Below are positions 27,649-35,295 of a stretch of DNA of 64,000 nt, piece by piece. The stretch is from CAYLLN01 sp964384375 (lineage in GTDB: Bacteria; Planctomycetota; Planctomycetia; Pirellulales; Pirellulaceae), in the NCBI GenBank assembly GCA_964384375.1, contig CAYLLN010000019.1, forward strand, positions 1-64,000, written 5' to 3'. The notes below the pieces were generated by a model. The model was not told the DNA's origin and did not search any database. It saw only the letters and a list, made by a program, of their open reading frames with translations. Position 1 is the stretch's first letter, and every line of letters begins with the position of its first letter. The position numbers and the translations under genes were made by a program.

Positions 27649-28743
27649 CTACGCCAACTCCAACAGCTCCGGCAGCTTGTCGAGATCCGCCTCGAACTCG
27701 CTATTGCCGTTTCTCGCGTCGTACTGCCTGGCGATCTTCCGCCCTTCATCGACAAACCACTTCCGCAATGCGGCGATCTCGTGCCTCCCCTCTTTGTCGG
27801 GCGACGGCAATCCCTTGGGCGTTTGCAGCTTCACATCCTTCGCCCCCTTCTTCTCGGCCAGCCGATCAAGAAGGAGGATCGCCCCCTCAAACATGGCGAG
27901 CCGATTGCGGGCCGAAACCGCGTCGAGCGCTCCCGGCAAGTACCGCTCCAAGATCCGTTTGGCCTTCGCCGTTTCGCGGACGATCGCCAGAAACTTCACG
28001 TGGTCCGCTGCCGAGGGGATCGGGTCATCCGCCCGCGCTAGCCGCTTGGCCATCTGTTGCTGGATTTCGACGGCCCGCTTAATTTCACCGAGGCGCAACA
28101 GCGGCAGCAGTGAATCGCTCGCGGTCCGAAGCGGTTCCTCGTGACAAGTGAGTTTTCCCTTCACGATCGGCTCGTACGATTTCCAGGCTTGCTTCCACTT
28201 TTCGAGAAAGTCGTAGTACCGCCCGGTGTTTGAAACGGTGCAGGCGGGGCAGTCGCTCAGATAGTCCTTTTTCGCCTTCTTGAACTTGGCGTGGGCGTCT
28301 TTGGCGGCGGCTTTGTCGCGGAGGTCGATCATCACGTCCCGCCGCATCTGATGCACCGCATGGAGCGAGTGCCCGCCCGCCGTATATCGCCGCTGCATGT
28401 CGGCCAGCATCTCATCGACCTGCTTGCGGCTGATCTGGGGAAAGTCCGGCGCCTGACCGACGACCCATTTGTACTTCCAGAGCAAATCCCATTCGTCGAA
28501 CCGCTCGGGATCGCGGTCGAACTGGGCCACCGACCAAGCAAACGCTACAAGCAACAGGTCGATGCGCCCAGAGAACGTCGCCGCCTCAATGAGCTGCTGC
28601 CGCAGGCTGTAGGCCTCATCGATGTCGTTGTGCAGATCGGCAATGCGGATCGCTTCTTCGAGCAAAGCGACCTTCGTAGGGCAATTGGGAAGTTCCCACG
28701 CCTTGAACCGGAGCTCCATGATCTGCTCAAGATGCTCGCTCAT
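27649..28743 (-). CDS. Helical-repeat (TPR-like) protein, unknown
   Basis: 364 residues from the ATG at 28743; the frame extends to 28824 only through a palindromic repeat, so the inner ATG is better. The protein is almost all helical, with TPR-like pairs such as EQIMELRFKAWELPNCPTKV and EEAIRIADLHNDIDEAYSLR. It is soluble, with a Lys/Ala-rich middle. No catalytic motif. It may be an adaptor, but no partner is evident. Downstream on the same strand lies nothing until the thiG repeats. Confidence 0.7.
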   Translation of the reverse strand: MSEHLEQIMELRFKAWELPNCPTKVALLEEAIRIADLHNDIDEAYSLRQQLIEAATFSGRIDLLLVAFAWSVAQFDRDPERFDEWDLLWKYKWVVGQAPDFPQISRKQVDEMLADMQRRYTAGGHSLHAVHQMRRDVMIDLRDKAAAKDAHAKFKKAKKDYLSDCPACTVSNTGRYYDFLEKWKQAWKSYEPIVKGKLTCHEEPLRTASDSLLPLLRLGEIKRAVEIQQQMAKRLARADDPIPSAADHVKFLAIVRETAKAKRILERYLPGALDAVSARNRLAMFEGAILLLDRLAEKKGAKDVKLQTPKGLPSPDKEGRHEIAALRKWFVDEGRKIARQYDARNGNSEFEADLDKLPELLELA

Positions 28744-28758
28744 CGTTGCCTCGTCTAA

Positions 28759-28824
28759 GTGGGGCAGGCATCTTGCCTGCCAGAAAATCGCAATCAGTAG
28801 CGGCAGGCTGGAAGCCTGCCCCAC
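28759..28824. repeat. Double hairpin with outer inverted repeat, GTGGGGCAGGC arms
   Basis: Outer arms GTGGGGCAGGC (28759-28769) and GCCTGCCCCAC (28814-28824) pair; each half also folds alone (GGCAGGC-ATCTT-GCCTGCC and GGCAGGC-TGGAA-GCCTGCC). The layout equals the element at 9275-9326. It lies between two minus-strand genes. Confidence 0.85.
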
Positions 28825-28827
28825 ACG

Positions 28828-29391
28828 CTACTTGTCCCGCAGCATTCGTATGAATTCTTTCATCAAGTACGCGTTGTCCATCCAGTACCGCGACGTGACG
28901 ATGTTGCCGTCGAGCACTACCTGCTGATCGACGTACTTCGCGCCCCCCTGCTCTGCGTCGAGCTTGCACTTAGGAACGGTCGTCACCGTCTTGCCACCGA
29001 TGATGCCAGCGGCGGTCAGAATCTCGATCCCGTGGCAGACGCAGGCGATCGGCTTGCCGGCCGCGTGAATCTCACGCATTACCCGCAAAAGATCTTGGTT
29101 GTAGCGAATGTATTCCGGCGCCCGGCCGCCGCTGACGAACGCGCCGGCGAAGTCGGCCCCATTGGCGTCGCGAAAGGCGAGCGTCGCCTTGATGAAGTAA
29201 CCCGGCCGCTCCTGCGTAATGTCCCAAGGCACGTTGCTGTCCGGCGGAATCTCGTGCAGCACGGTGTGATAGAGCCGCGCCTCCGGCCCAGCGACGACCA
29301 CTTCGTAGCCGTCCTCCTGCAGGCGGTAATAGGGATAGAACGTGTCCATCGCTTCGGTCGCGTCGCCGAGCGGCATGAAGATTTTGGGCAT
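28828..29391 (-). CDS. DJ-1/PfpI family protein
   Basis: 187 residues. The fold is the DJ-1/PfpI/ThiJ glutamine-amidotransferase-like one: MPKIFMPLGDATEAMDTFYP at the start, FAGAFVSGGRAPEYIRYNQD in the middle, and KPIACVCHGIEIL with nucleophile-elbow Cys119-His120. Members are proteases, chaperones, deglycases or hydratases; which one this is cannot be told from sequence. The start ATG is preceded on the DNA by a palindrome copy. It sits upstream of the helical-repeat gene on the same strand. Confidence 0.88.
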   Translation of the reverse strand: MPKIFMPLGDATEAMDTFYPYYRLQEDGYEVVVAGPEARLYHTVLHEIPPDSNVPWDITQERPGYFIKATLAFRDANGADFAGAFVSGGRAPEYIRYNQDLLRVMREIHAAGKPIACVCHGIEILTAAGIIGGKTVTTVPKCKLDAEQGGAKYVDQQVVLDGNIVTSRYWMDNAYLMKEFIRMLRDK

Positions 29392-29403
29392 GGCTCACAT
29401 AGC

Positions 29404-29420
29404 CGCGACCAGTGGTCGCG
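29404..29420. repeat. Palindromic repeat CGCGACCA-G-TGGTCGCG
   Basis: Another copy of the 17-base palindrome, in the 61-base gap between two minus-strand genes. Confidence 0.85.
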
Positions 29421-29452
29421 AAAAACAGAAGTCGGAGGTCAGAGATCGGAAG

Positions 29453-30388
29453 TCAGCGTCGTTGCACATTGGCAGCGTTCATCGCCGCGGCGAGGTGATT
29501 GTAGCACTTGCGCGCGGCGACAAGCGGATCATACCCCGGCTTGCCGAACACCTGCCCGCTCACCTCGACGACGACGTCGCCGCGATACTTGCTGGGGGCC
29601 AGCAGCTTGAAGTATTCGGCGTAGTCGATTGTCCCTTCGCCCGGCAGCAGGAACCCTCGTTTGCCGCTGGCGTGCTCGGTATCCTTGACGTGAATGAACA
29701 CGGTTTGTAGCAATAGCTGGTCGAGTGTTTCGGCCAGTTTCAGGTCCTGAAGCTGGAAATGACTGTAGTCATAAGCGGCTTTCAGGTAAGGACTTGCGAC
29801 CTGTGATAGCAGCCAAGTGAGCTGTTCGGGCCGCTGGATCGCATTACTCACATGGGCCTTCATGGCGAGCGTTACGCGGGCAGCTTCGGCGACTTTAGCC
29901 ATCTTGCGCACGCGCTCCAAAAGGCGATCCTTTACCGCTTCGAACTCACCCGCCTTGCCGCCGAGGATCGTTTCCACCACCGGCATATGCTCGCCTTGTT
30001 TGAGCTCGCTCGCCAGCGCACACGCTCGTTTCAGTCGCTCTTGGTGATCTGCAAACTGGGTGTCATCGCCTAGCGCCGGTAGGTTCTCCATGAGCGCGGA
30101 GAGCCGCAGCTTCTTGTCGGTCAATCGCGCAGCCAGTTCGCGCCGCGCCTCGGCGTTGAGCTTCGCGCTGTCGCCAGGCCAGTCGGGCATGACGGGAAGC
30201 TCGATGCAGTCGTAGCCGATCGCGGCGCAGGCGTCGATCGCTTCCGCCAGCGAGAGCGCCTTCATGCCGTACAGACTAAAGCCGAGTCCGATGGTGCGCT
30301 TCGCATCTGCGCCTGCAACAGCGCCGCGCGCAGCGTTTGCGATTGCTCCAGCAATCGTCGCGTTCAGAAAGTTGCGTCTCGAAATCAT
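29453..30388 (-). CDS. Tat-exported sugar phosphate isomerase/epimerase-like protein
   Basis: 311 residues. The N-terminus MISRRNFLNATIAGAIANAA has the SRRxFL twin-arginine signal, so the enzyme is probably exported folded. The rest is a xylose-isomerase-like TIM barrel: GLGFSLYGMKALSLAEAIDA, IGYDCIELP, then AAYDYSHFQLQ and VFIHVKDTEH with metal-ligand-type His/Asp/Glu. Such proteins are very common in planctomycetes; their substrates are mostly unknown sugars. No other catabolic gene is next to it. Confidence 0.85.
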   Translation of the reverse strand: MISRRNFLNATIAGAIANAARGAVAGADAKRTIGLGFSLYGMKALSLAEAIDACAAIGYDCIELPVMPDWPGDSAKLNAEARRELAARLTDKKLRLSALMENLPALGDDTQFADHQERLKRACALASELKQGEHMPVVETILGGKAGEFEAVKDRLLERVRKMAKVAEAARVTLAMKAHVSNAIQRPEQLTWLLSQVASPYLKAAYDYSHFQLQDLKLAETLDQLLLQTVFIHVKDTEHASGKRGFLLPGEGTIDYAEYFKLLAPSKYRGDVVVEVSGQVFGKPGYDPLVAARKCYNHLAAAMNAANVQRR

Positions 30389-30676
30389 CGTCCTATTTCT
30401 CTCATCGTCGTGTTCGCACTCGCGCGTCTGATTGTGTCAGCGCCGCGCGCGTGCGTCAAAATCTTTCTCACTTCACGCGCATTCGCCTTGACGAGATGTT
30501 GGGCAAACTGGTTGAATACGGCAATGGAGATGAGCACGTCAAGACAAGCAGCATGAAGCGCCGCAAGTTTTGACACTCATTCGTCGAGCTTTTCGACGCG
30601 GCAACTTCCCGTCAACGGTGTCCGGGATGTTGCGACGGACGGACTAAATAGACGCCGCACACGGAGGAGCCAGCTA

Positions 30677-30748
30677 ATGGCAGCCGCCAAGAAGACCGCC
30701 AAGAAGAAGACCGCGAAGAAATCGACCAAGAAGAAGGGCAAGAAGTAA
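30677..30748 (+). CDS. Tiny lysine/alanine-rich protein, 23 residues
   Basis: ATG at 30677 with GGAGGAG (30663-30669) 7 bases upstream and TAA at 30746-30748. The product is made of Ala, Lys and Thr repeats (MAAAKKTAKKKTAKKSTKKK then GKK), with 12 Lys in 23 residues. It is similar in composition to the tails of histone H1-like and HU-like DNA-binding proteins. The strong ribosome binding site and clean frame argue that it is translated. It may bind nucleic acid; that is inference. Confidence 0.7.
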   Translation: MAAAKKTAKKKTAKKSTKKKGKK

Positions 30749-30809
30749 CTTGACCCGAGGTCGATGAAGACTCGCCTTGGCGAATCTTCCCACGGACAAT
30801 AACGAGACA

Positions 30810-30849
30810 GGCCGGCAGCGAAACCTCTTACCGGGTTTTGTTGCCGGCC
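30810..30849 (+). terminator. Strong stem-loop after the lysine-rich gene
   Basis: A 16-base stem (30810-30825 with 30834-30849; two G-U pairs) and an 8-base loop. There is no T-run after it, so a simple intrinsic terminator is not proved; it may protect the 3' end of the short mRNA or belong to a small RNA. Confidence 0.6.
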
Positions 30850-31024
30850 TAAATGTTGCGCGGATTGCGTGTGCGCAGCAAATGGACAGACTGCGGGCTT
30901 GCCGAGCTTTTTAAAACAACTAGCCGTCTGGTGCTGGGCGACTGTAATGGGTCGCGGTTGAAGAGCAGGTCGCACCAGGGTCAAATTCTTGCCTGTCGCC
31001 GATATACCCCTTACAACATTCGGC

Positions 31025-32452
31025 ATGAACCGAGCACAGGCGACGAAGTTGTGGGAACAGGCTTTGGAGGGTGGAAGCCCGGAAGAGCGTTTTCCGATTC
31101 TGAAGCGACTCGAAAAGGCCAAGCCGAAGGATGTGATCGAGCTCGCGTCGAAAGGGCGCCGTCGCTTCGATCGCGATGCGACTGATAACGACGGCGACGA
31201 TTTCTACCTTTTCGCCGCGAAACGCGAGGGCAATCGACTTATTGACGTTGTGGAGATTGCAGTCCATCGCCAAATACGTATTACCTCGATCGAGCTTATC
31301 TCCGAAAAGACCATCGTGCGGACTCCCGAATATTACTTCGTGAAACAGAAGTGCCTCGGACAATCAGGCATTGCGGTGGGCGGCTGGCAGCACTACCTGA
31401 GCGGACGAGTTGGATCGGGCTTGCTAATTCCCGAGTTGGACAAGGCGATTCCTCGTCCTGCAACCTACAAACGAGGAAGCTTTGAGTTCCACTGCTTTTG
31501 GACGGCCGAAGATGCCGTCGCGATTTACGGCGATTGGATCACGCGAATTCAGTCGAAGGTAAAGGCCCGTCGGTTCGATGCCATCCGTAAGCCACCGAGT
31601 TTCTCGTTTACGGAGTTCACGGACGAAGCACGCTCCGGATTGGGGCGGCTGATCTCGCCGGCGGTACTCGAAGCCTTCGCCGACGCAGATGAGGGGCTGC
31701 GATCTGGTGCCCTTAAGTTGATCGACGAATTCAAACTGAAAAACGCCGATTCACAAGCGATTGCCGAGGGGCACCGCCTTTCGAATGACGCGGCACGGCG
31801 AGAAGCAGCCTATTCATTTGCGGACTACGGCGACGTCACTCCCGATGATCGTCTGCGGAATATAGAACGAAAACTGGCAGATCCCGATCGCGACATTCGC
31901 TTTTCGGTGTTGAGAGATCTGCGTGCTTTCGGGTTTACCCTCGGCGGTCAGGGGCTGAACGAAATCATTGAGGGGCGAATTGCTGTGGAGCCCGACCGCG
32001 AAATCAAGGAAGGGCTGACGCTGTATCGACTCGTCAATGCTCCACTTCGCGAGCCGTTCGTGAGCGAGCTTTGCGCGTTGATTGAGCAAAGCGATTCCGA
32101 CGAACTGCGCCGGCTTGCTTTCACGCGTTTGCGACAGGATGAAGGGGCCCATCCTATTGTCGCGAAAACGGCGCTGGTGTACTTCGATTGCTTTCCTGTC
32201 CTGGCCGCCGATATTCTGGTTCCATCCGGAGACTATTCACGTGCAGCAAAGGCCAGAATGGTCAAACTTGTGGACGATCCCGACTGGTCGCTGCGATGGC
32301 GACTAGCGCTCTATCTCGATCATTGTCCAACTCCGTCTGCCGCCATGCTCAAACTTGTTGAGCGCCTTCAGAACGACAAGGAGTACACGGTTCGGGAGTC
32401 CGCGAAGCGAGCGACAAAGGCAATCAAACGTCGATTGAAGCGGCAGAAGTAA
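31025..32452 (+). CDS. HEAT-like repeat protein, unknown
   Basis: 475 residues from ATG 31025 (a TTG at 30989 would add 12). The N-terminal half is a mixed fold with no recognised domain (DDFYLFAAKREGNRLIDVVE and PEYYFVKQKCLGQSGI). The C-terminal half (about 200-475) is built of helical pairs with LADPDRDIRFSVLRDLRAFG, VKLVDDPDWSLRWRLALYLD and NDKEYTVRESAKRATKAIKR, a HEAT-repeat pattern. The end is basic. No neighbour suggests a role. Confidence 0.65.
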   Translation: MNRAQATKLWEQALEGGSPEERFPILKRLEKAKPKDVIELASKGRRRFDRDATDNDGDDFYLFAAKREGNRLIDVVEIAVHRQIRITSIELISEKTIVRTPEYYFVKQKCLGQSGIAVGGWQHYLSGRVGSGLLIPELDKAIPRPATYKRGSFEFHCFWTAEDAVAIYGDWITRIQSKVKARRFDAIRKPPSFSFTEFTDEARSGLGRLISPAVLEAFADADEGLRSGALKLIDEFKLKNADSQAIAEGHRLSNDAARREAAYSFADYGDVTPDDRLRNIERKLADPDRDIRFSVLRDLRAFGFTLGGQGLNEIIEGRIAVEPDREIKEGLTLYRLVNAPLREPFVSELCALIEQSDSDELRRLAFTRLRQDEGAHPIVAKTALVYFDCFPVLAADILVPSGDYSRAAKARMVKLVDDPDWSLRWRLALYLDHCPTPSAAMLKLVERLQNDKEYTVRESAKRATKAIKRRLKRQK

Positions 32453-32470
32453 TCGAGTCCAAGAAACACC

Positions 32471-32506
32471 CCGGCCCGGCTGCGATTTGTCTCGCGGCCG
32501 GGCCGG
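32471..32506 (+). terminator. GC-rich stem-loop after the HEAT-like gene
   Basis: A 15-bp stem (32471-32485 with 32492-32506, one G-U pair) with a 6-base loop starts 19 bases after the HEAT-like stop. No T-run follows; it could be a factor-dependent or bidirectional stop signal. Confidence 0.6.
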
Positions 32507-32994
32507 TGAATGGAAAAGACCTTCGGCGGATTTGCGACGTGTGGAGTCGCTGGGAGAGTGGCGCGTCTCTGGCGTGCTACTGCACGTGCCGTTGGTGAGG
32601 CGGGCCATCCCGGAAAAGTTGGTCCAGCAGTCGGAATGTCTGCCGAAGGTTGTCTCAAAATGTTGTGGGGAACTGCCCGCGGCGGTTTGGTTATCGTCGC
32701 GGGCAGCGTTGTATATCGGATATCTTAGCACGATGCCTAGAGCGAAGTAGGTGGAATGTTGGTCAAAGTGGCCGACTTACGGAATTCACGCTAGTCCGCG
32801 AATAATCTTTGCAAATCTTGCGCCGCGGCTCGCGAGGTTTGTCGCGTTTTGGCATGCGATTTCCGGCACTTGACATTTCCGGGCCGCCCTTGATTCCCCC
32901 GCACGGGCAGGTCATTCTGAAGACTCTCGGAGCTCGCCACTTGCGGCCGCTCGGAGCGGAAAAAGAGGCCGTTTTCTCGTCCCCACTCGATCGA
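32507..32994. other. Stretch without a recognised gene before aroDE
   Basis: About 490 bases. Open frames here, including an in-frame upstream extension of aroDE from 32809, have no ribosome binding site or recognisable sequence. The region should hold the aroDE promoter. Confidence 0.45.
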
Positions 32995-34497
32995 ATGCCT
33001 GACCCCTCGCTCCTCTGCGTCACCGTCGGCCGCGGCCGGCATCGCCACCTCATCGCCGAGCACAAGCACCTAGCCGAACAGGGGTGCAAGCTCGTCGAGT
33101 TGCGGCTCGATTTTTTGATGACGCCCCCCAATCTGAAGCGGCTCTTGCCCGAGCGCCCCTGCCCGGTGGTCATCACCTGCCGTCGCGAGAAGGACGGCGG
33201 CCGCTGGACGAAGGACGAAGAGACGCGGCTCATGCTCCTGCGGCAAGCGATCGCGGCCGGCGTCGAGTACGTCGATCTGGAAGAGGACATCGCCGCCACG
33301 ATCCCCCGCTTTGGCAACACGAAGCGGATCATCAGCTACCACAATTTTCAGGAAACGCCCGAAGACCTGAACGCCCTGCACGCCCGCCTGGCTGGCCTGA
33401 ATGCCGACATCGTGAAGATCGCCACGATGGCCCACAGCCCGCACGACAACGCTCGCCTCTTGCGGCTGATGCGGACCGCCCGCGTGCCGACGATCGCCAT
33501 CTGCATGGGCGAGTTCGGCCAGGCCAGCCGCATTCTCGCGGGCAAGTTCGGCGCTCCGTTCACCTACGCCACGTTCCATGCCGAGCGGACGATGGCCCCG
33601 GGGCAGATGACCTACCAGCAGATGCGGGACATCTATCACTACCAGCAGATCAACGCCGACACCGAGGTCTATGCCGTCATTGCCGACCCGGTCGCGCACA
33701 GCCTGAGCCCGGTGATTCACAACGCGGGCTTCCACGAACTGAAACTCAACAAAGTCTATGTGCCTTTCCGCGTGCGGCCCGAAGACCTCTCGCAGTTCAT
33801 GCACGATGCCAACGAATTCGGTATCAAGGGGATCAGCGTCACGATCCCGCACAAGGAAGAGATCCAGCAGTACATCGACAAGCACGACGAGGCGTCGGAG
33901 GAGATCGGCGCCTGCAACACGGTGATCTTCAAGGACGGCCGCCGTTACGGGTACAACACCGACTATCGCGCGTCGATGAGCTGCCTCGATAAGATGTTCG
34001 GCGGCGACGAAGACAACTCGGGGCTGAATGGGAAAACCGTGCTGCTGCTGGGCGCGGGGGGCGCTGCGCGAGCGATCGGCGTCGGCCTCAAACGCCGCGG
34101 CGCCGACACGGTCATCGCGTCGCGCACGGCCGAGCGGGCCGACGAACTGGCTGCCAAGCTCAAGGCGAAGTCGATCGCCTGGGGACTGCGACATTCGATC
34201 AAGGCCGACCTGATTGTTAACTGCACGCCCGTCGGTATGCACCCGAATCTCGACGAAACGCCGATCGACGTTCGCCACTTGCGGCCCGAAATGACCGTCT
34301 TCGACACCGTCTATAACCCCGAGCAAACGCTCCTCATCAAGCAGGCCCGCGAAACCGGCTGCCGCACGATCACCGGCATCGATATGTTCGTGGGCCAGGC
34401 CGCCCTGCAATTCCGCCTGTTCACCGAGCAATCCGCGCCGGTCGAACCGATGCGGCGCGTCATCAAGCAGGCGATCAGCCCGGTGAAGGTGCAGTAA
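32995..34497 (+). CDS. aroDE: Bifunctional 3-dehydroquinate dehydratase (type I)/shikimate dehydrogenase
   Basis: Catalyses two steps of the shikimate route in one chain, a fusion known in plants and in planctomycetes. 500 residues from ATG 32995. Residues 1-230 are type I dehydroquinase: VELRLDF, SYHNFQETP with His116, DIVKIATMAHS with Schiff-base Lys141. Residues 240-500 are shikimate dehydrogenase: DPVAHSLSPVIHNAGF, GISVTIPHKE, YGYNTDY, GKTVLLLGAGGAARAIGVGL for NADP, and NCTPVGMHPN. The frame runs up to 32809, but that part does not resemble the family. Confidence 0.94.
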   Translation: MPDPSLLCVTVGRGRHRHLIAEHKHLAEQGCKLVELRLDFLMTPPNLKRLLPERPCPVVITCRREKDGGRWTKDEETRLMLLRQAIAAGVEYVDLEEDIAATIPRFGNTKRIISYHNFQETPEDLNALHARLAGLNADIVKIATMAHSPHDNARLLRLMRTARVPTIAICMGEFGQASRILAGKFGAPFTYATFHAERTMAPGQMTYQQMRDIYHYQQINADTEVYAVIADPVAHSLSPVIHNAGFHELKLNKVYVPFRVRPEDLSQFMHDANEFGIKGISVTIPHKEEIQQYIDKHDEASEEIGACNTVIFKDGRRYGYNTDYRASMSCLDKMFGGDEDNSGLNGKTVLLLGAGGAARAIGVGLKRRGADTVIASRTAERADELAAKLKAKSIAWGLRHSIKADLIVNCTPVGMHPNLDETPIDVRHLRPEMTVFDTVYNPEQTLLIKQARETGCRTITGIDMFVGQAALQFRLFTEQSAPVEPMRRVIKQAISPVKVQ

Positions 34498-34521
34498 GCT
34501 TTGGCTGCGCGAGGGGTGAAG

Positions 34522-35295
34522 ATGCTTGCACTGACGCACGTCCCTTCACCGCGGATGCAGGCTTGCCAACGGACGTTCGTGCCGGAAGAGGCGATCGACC
34601 TGACGCTGCTTGCGCGACAGCACGCGGCGTATTGCGAGGCACTTCGCGACTGCGGCTGCGAAGTGCGTATGCTCGATCACTGCACTGACGAACCGGACTG
34701 CGTCTTCGTCGAAGACACGGCGGTTATGCTCGACGAACTGGCGATTCTCTGCCCGATGGGGACGGCCGCCCGCCGTCGCGAGCCGGAGGAGATGGCCAAT
34801 GTGCTCGCCGAGTATCGCAAAATGGAACGGATCGAATTGCCCGCGGCGCTCGAAGGGGGCGACGTCCTTCGCGTCGGCCGGACGCTGCTTGTCGGCAGCT
34901 CGCCGCGCACAAATAGTGCCGGTATCGAGGCGCTGGCCAATTTGGTTGCTCCGCATGGCTACACCGTCCGTGCCGTCACGACGAAAGGCTGCTTGCATCT
35001 GAAAACCGCCTGCACGGCATTGCCAGATGGGCGTTTGCTCGTGAATCCCGCGTGGATCGACATTGCTGATGTCGCCGATTTCGATCTGGTTTCCATCCCC
35101 GCTGTCGAACCATTTGCTGCTAACACACTCCCCATCGGCGATGCGATCGTCATGCCGGCTGAGCATCCGCAAACGGCTGACCTGCTTTCGCGCCGCGGCT
35201 GGCGGTCAGTTTGCATCGAGCTTTCCGAACTGCTAAAAGCCGAGGGTGGCGTTACTTGTTTGAGCTTGCTCCTTGCCGCGGAATCTCGGCCATGA
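34522..35295 (+). CDS. Dimethylarginine dimethylaminohydrolase-like amidinotransferase-fold protein
   Basis: 257 residues from ATG 34522, with GAGGGG 5 bases upstream (a TTG at 34501 is also in frame). The fold is the arginine deiminase/DDAH type: CVFVEDTAVML near residue 65 for the Asp, CLHLKTACTAL with His159, and GGVTCLSLL near the C-terminus with Cys246 as nucleophile. DDAH hydrolyses methylated arginine to citrulline; related enzymes use arginine or other guanidines. The catalytic triad is complete. It starts 24 bases after aroDE and overlaps the next gene by 4 bases. Confidence 0.85.
   Translation: MLALTHVPSPRMQACQRTFVPEEAIDLTLLARQHAAYCEALRDCGCEVRMLDHCTDEPDCVFVEDTAVMLDELAILCPMGTAARRREPEEMANVLAEYRKMERIELPAALEGGDVLRVGRTLLVGSSPRTNSAGIEALANLVAPHGYTVRAVTTKGCLHLKTACTALPDGRLLVNPAWIDIADVADFDLVSIPAVEPFAANTLPIGDAIVMPAEHPQTADLLSRRGWRSVCIELSELLKAEGGVTCLSLLLAAESRP

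Noticed and set aside
33070..34539. Minus-strand frame of 489 codons opposite aroDE
   Set aside because: aroDE has both catalytic domains; the antisense frame has no domain.
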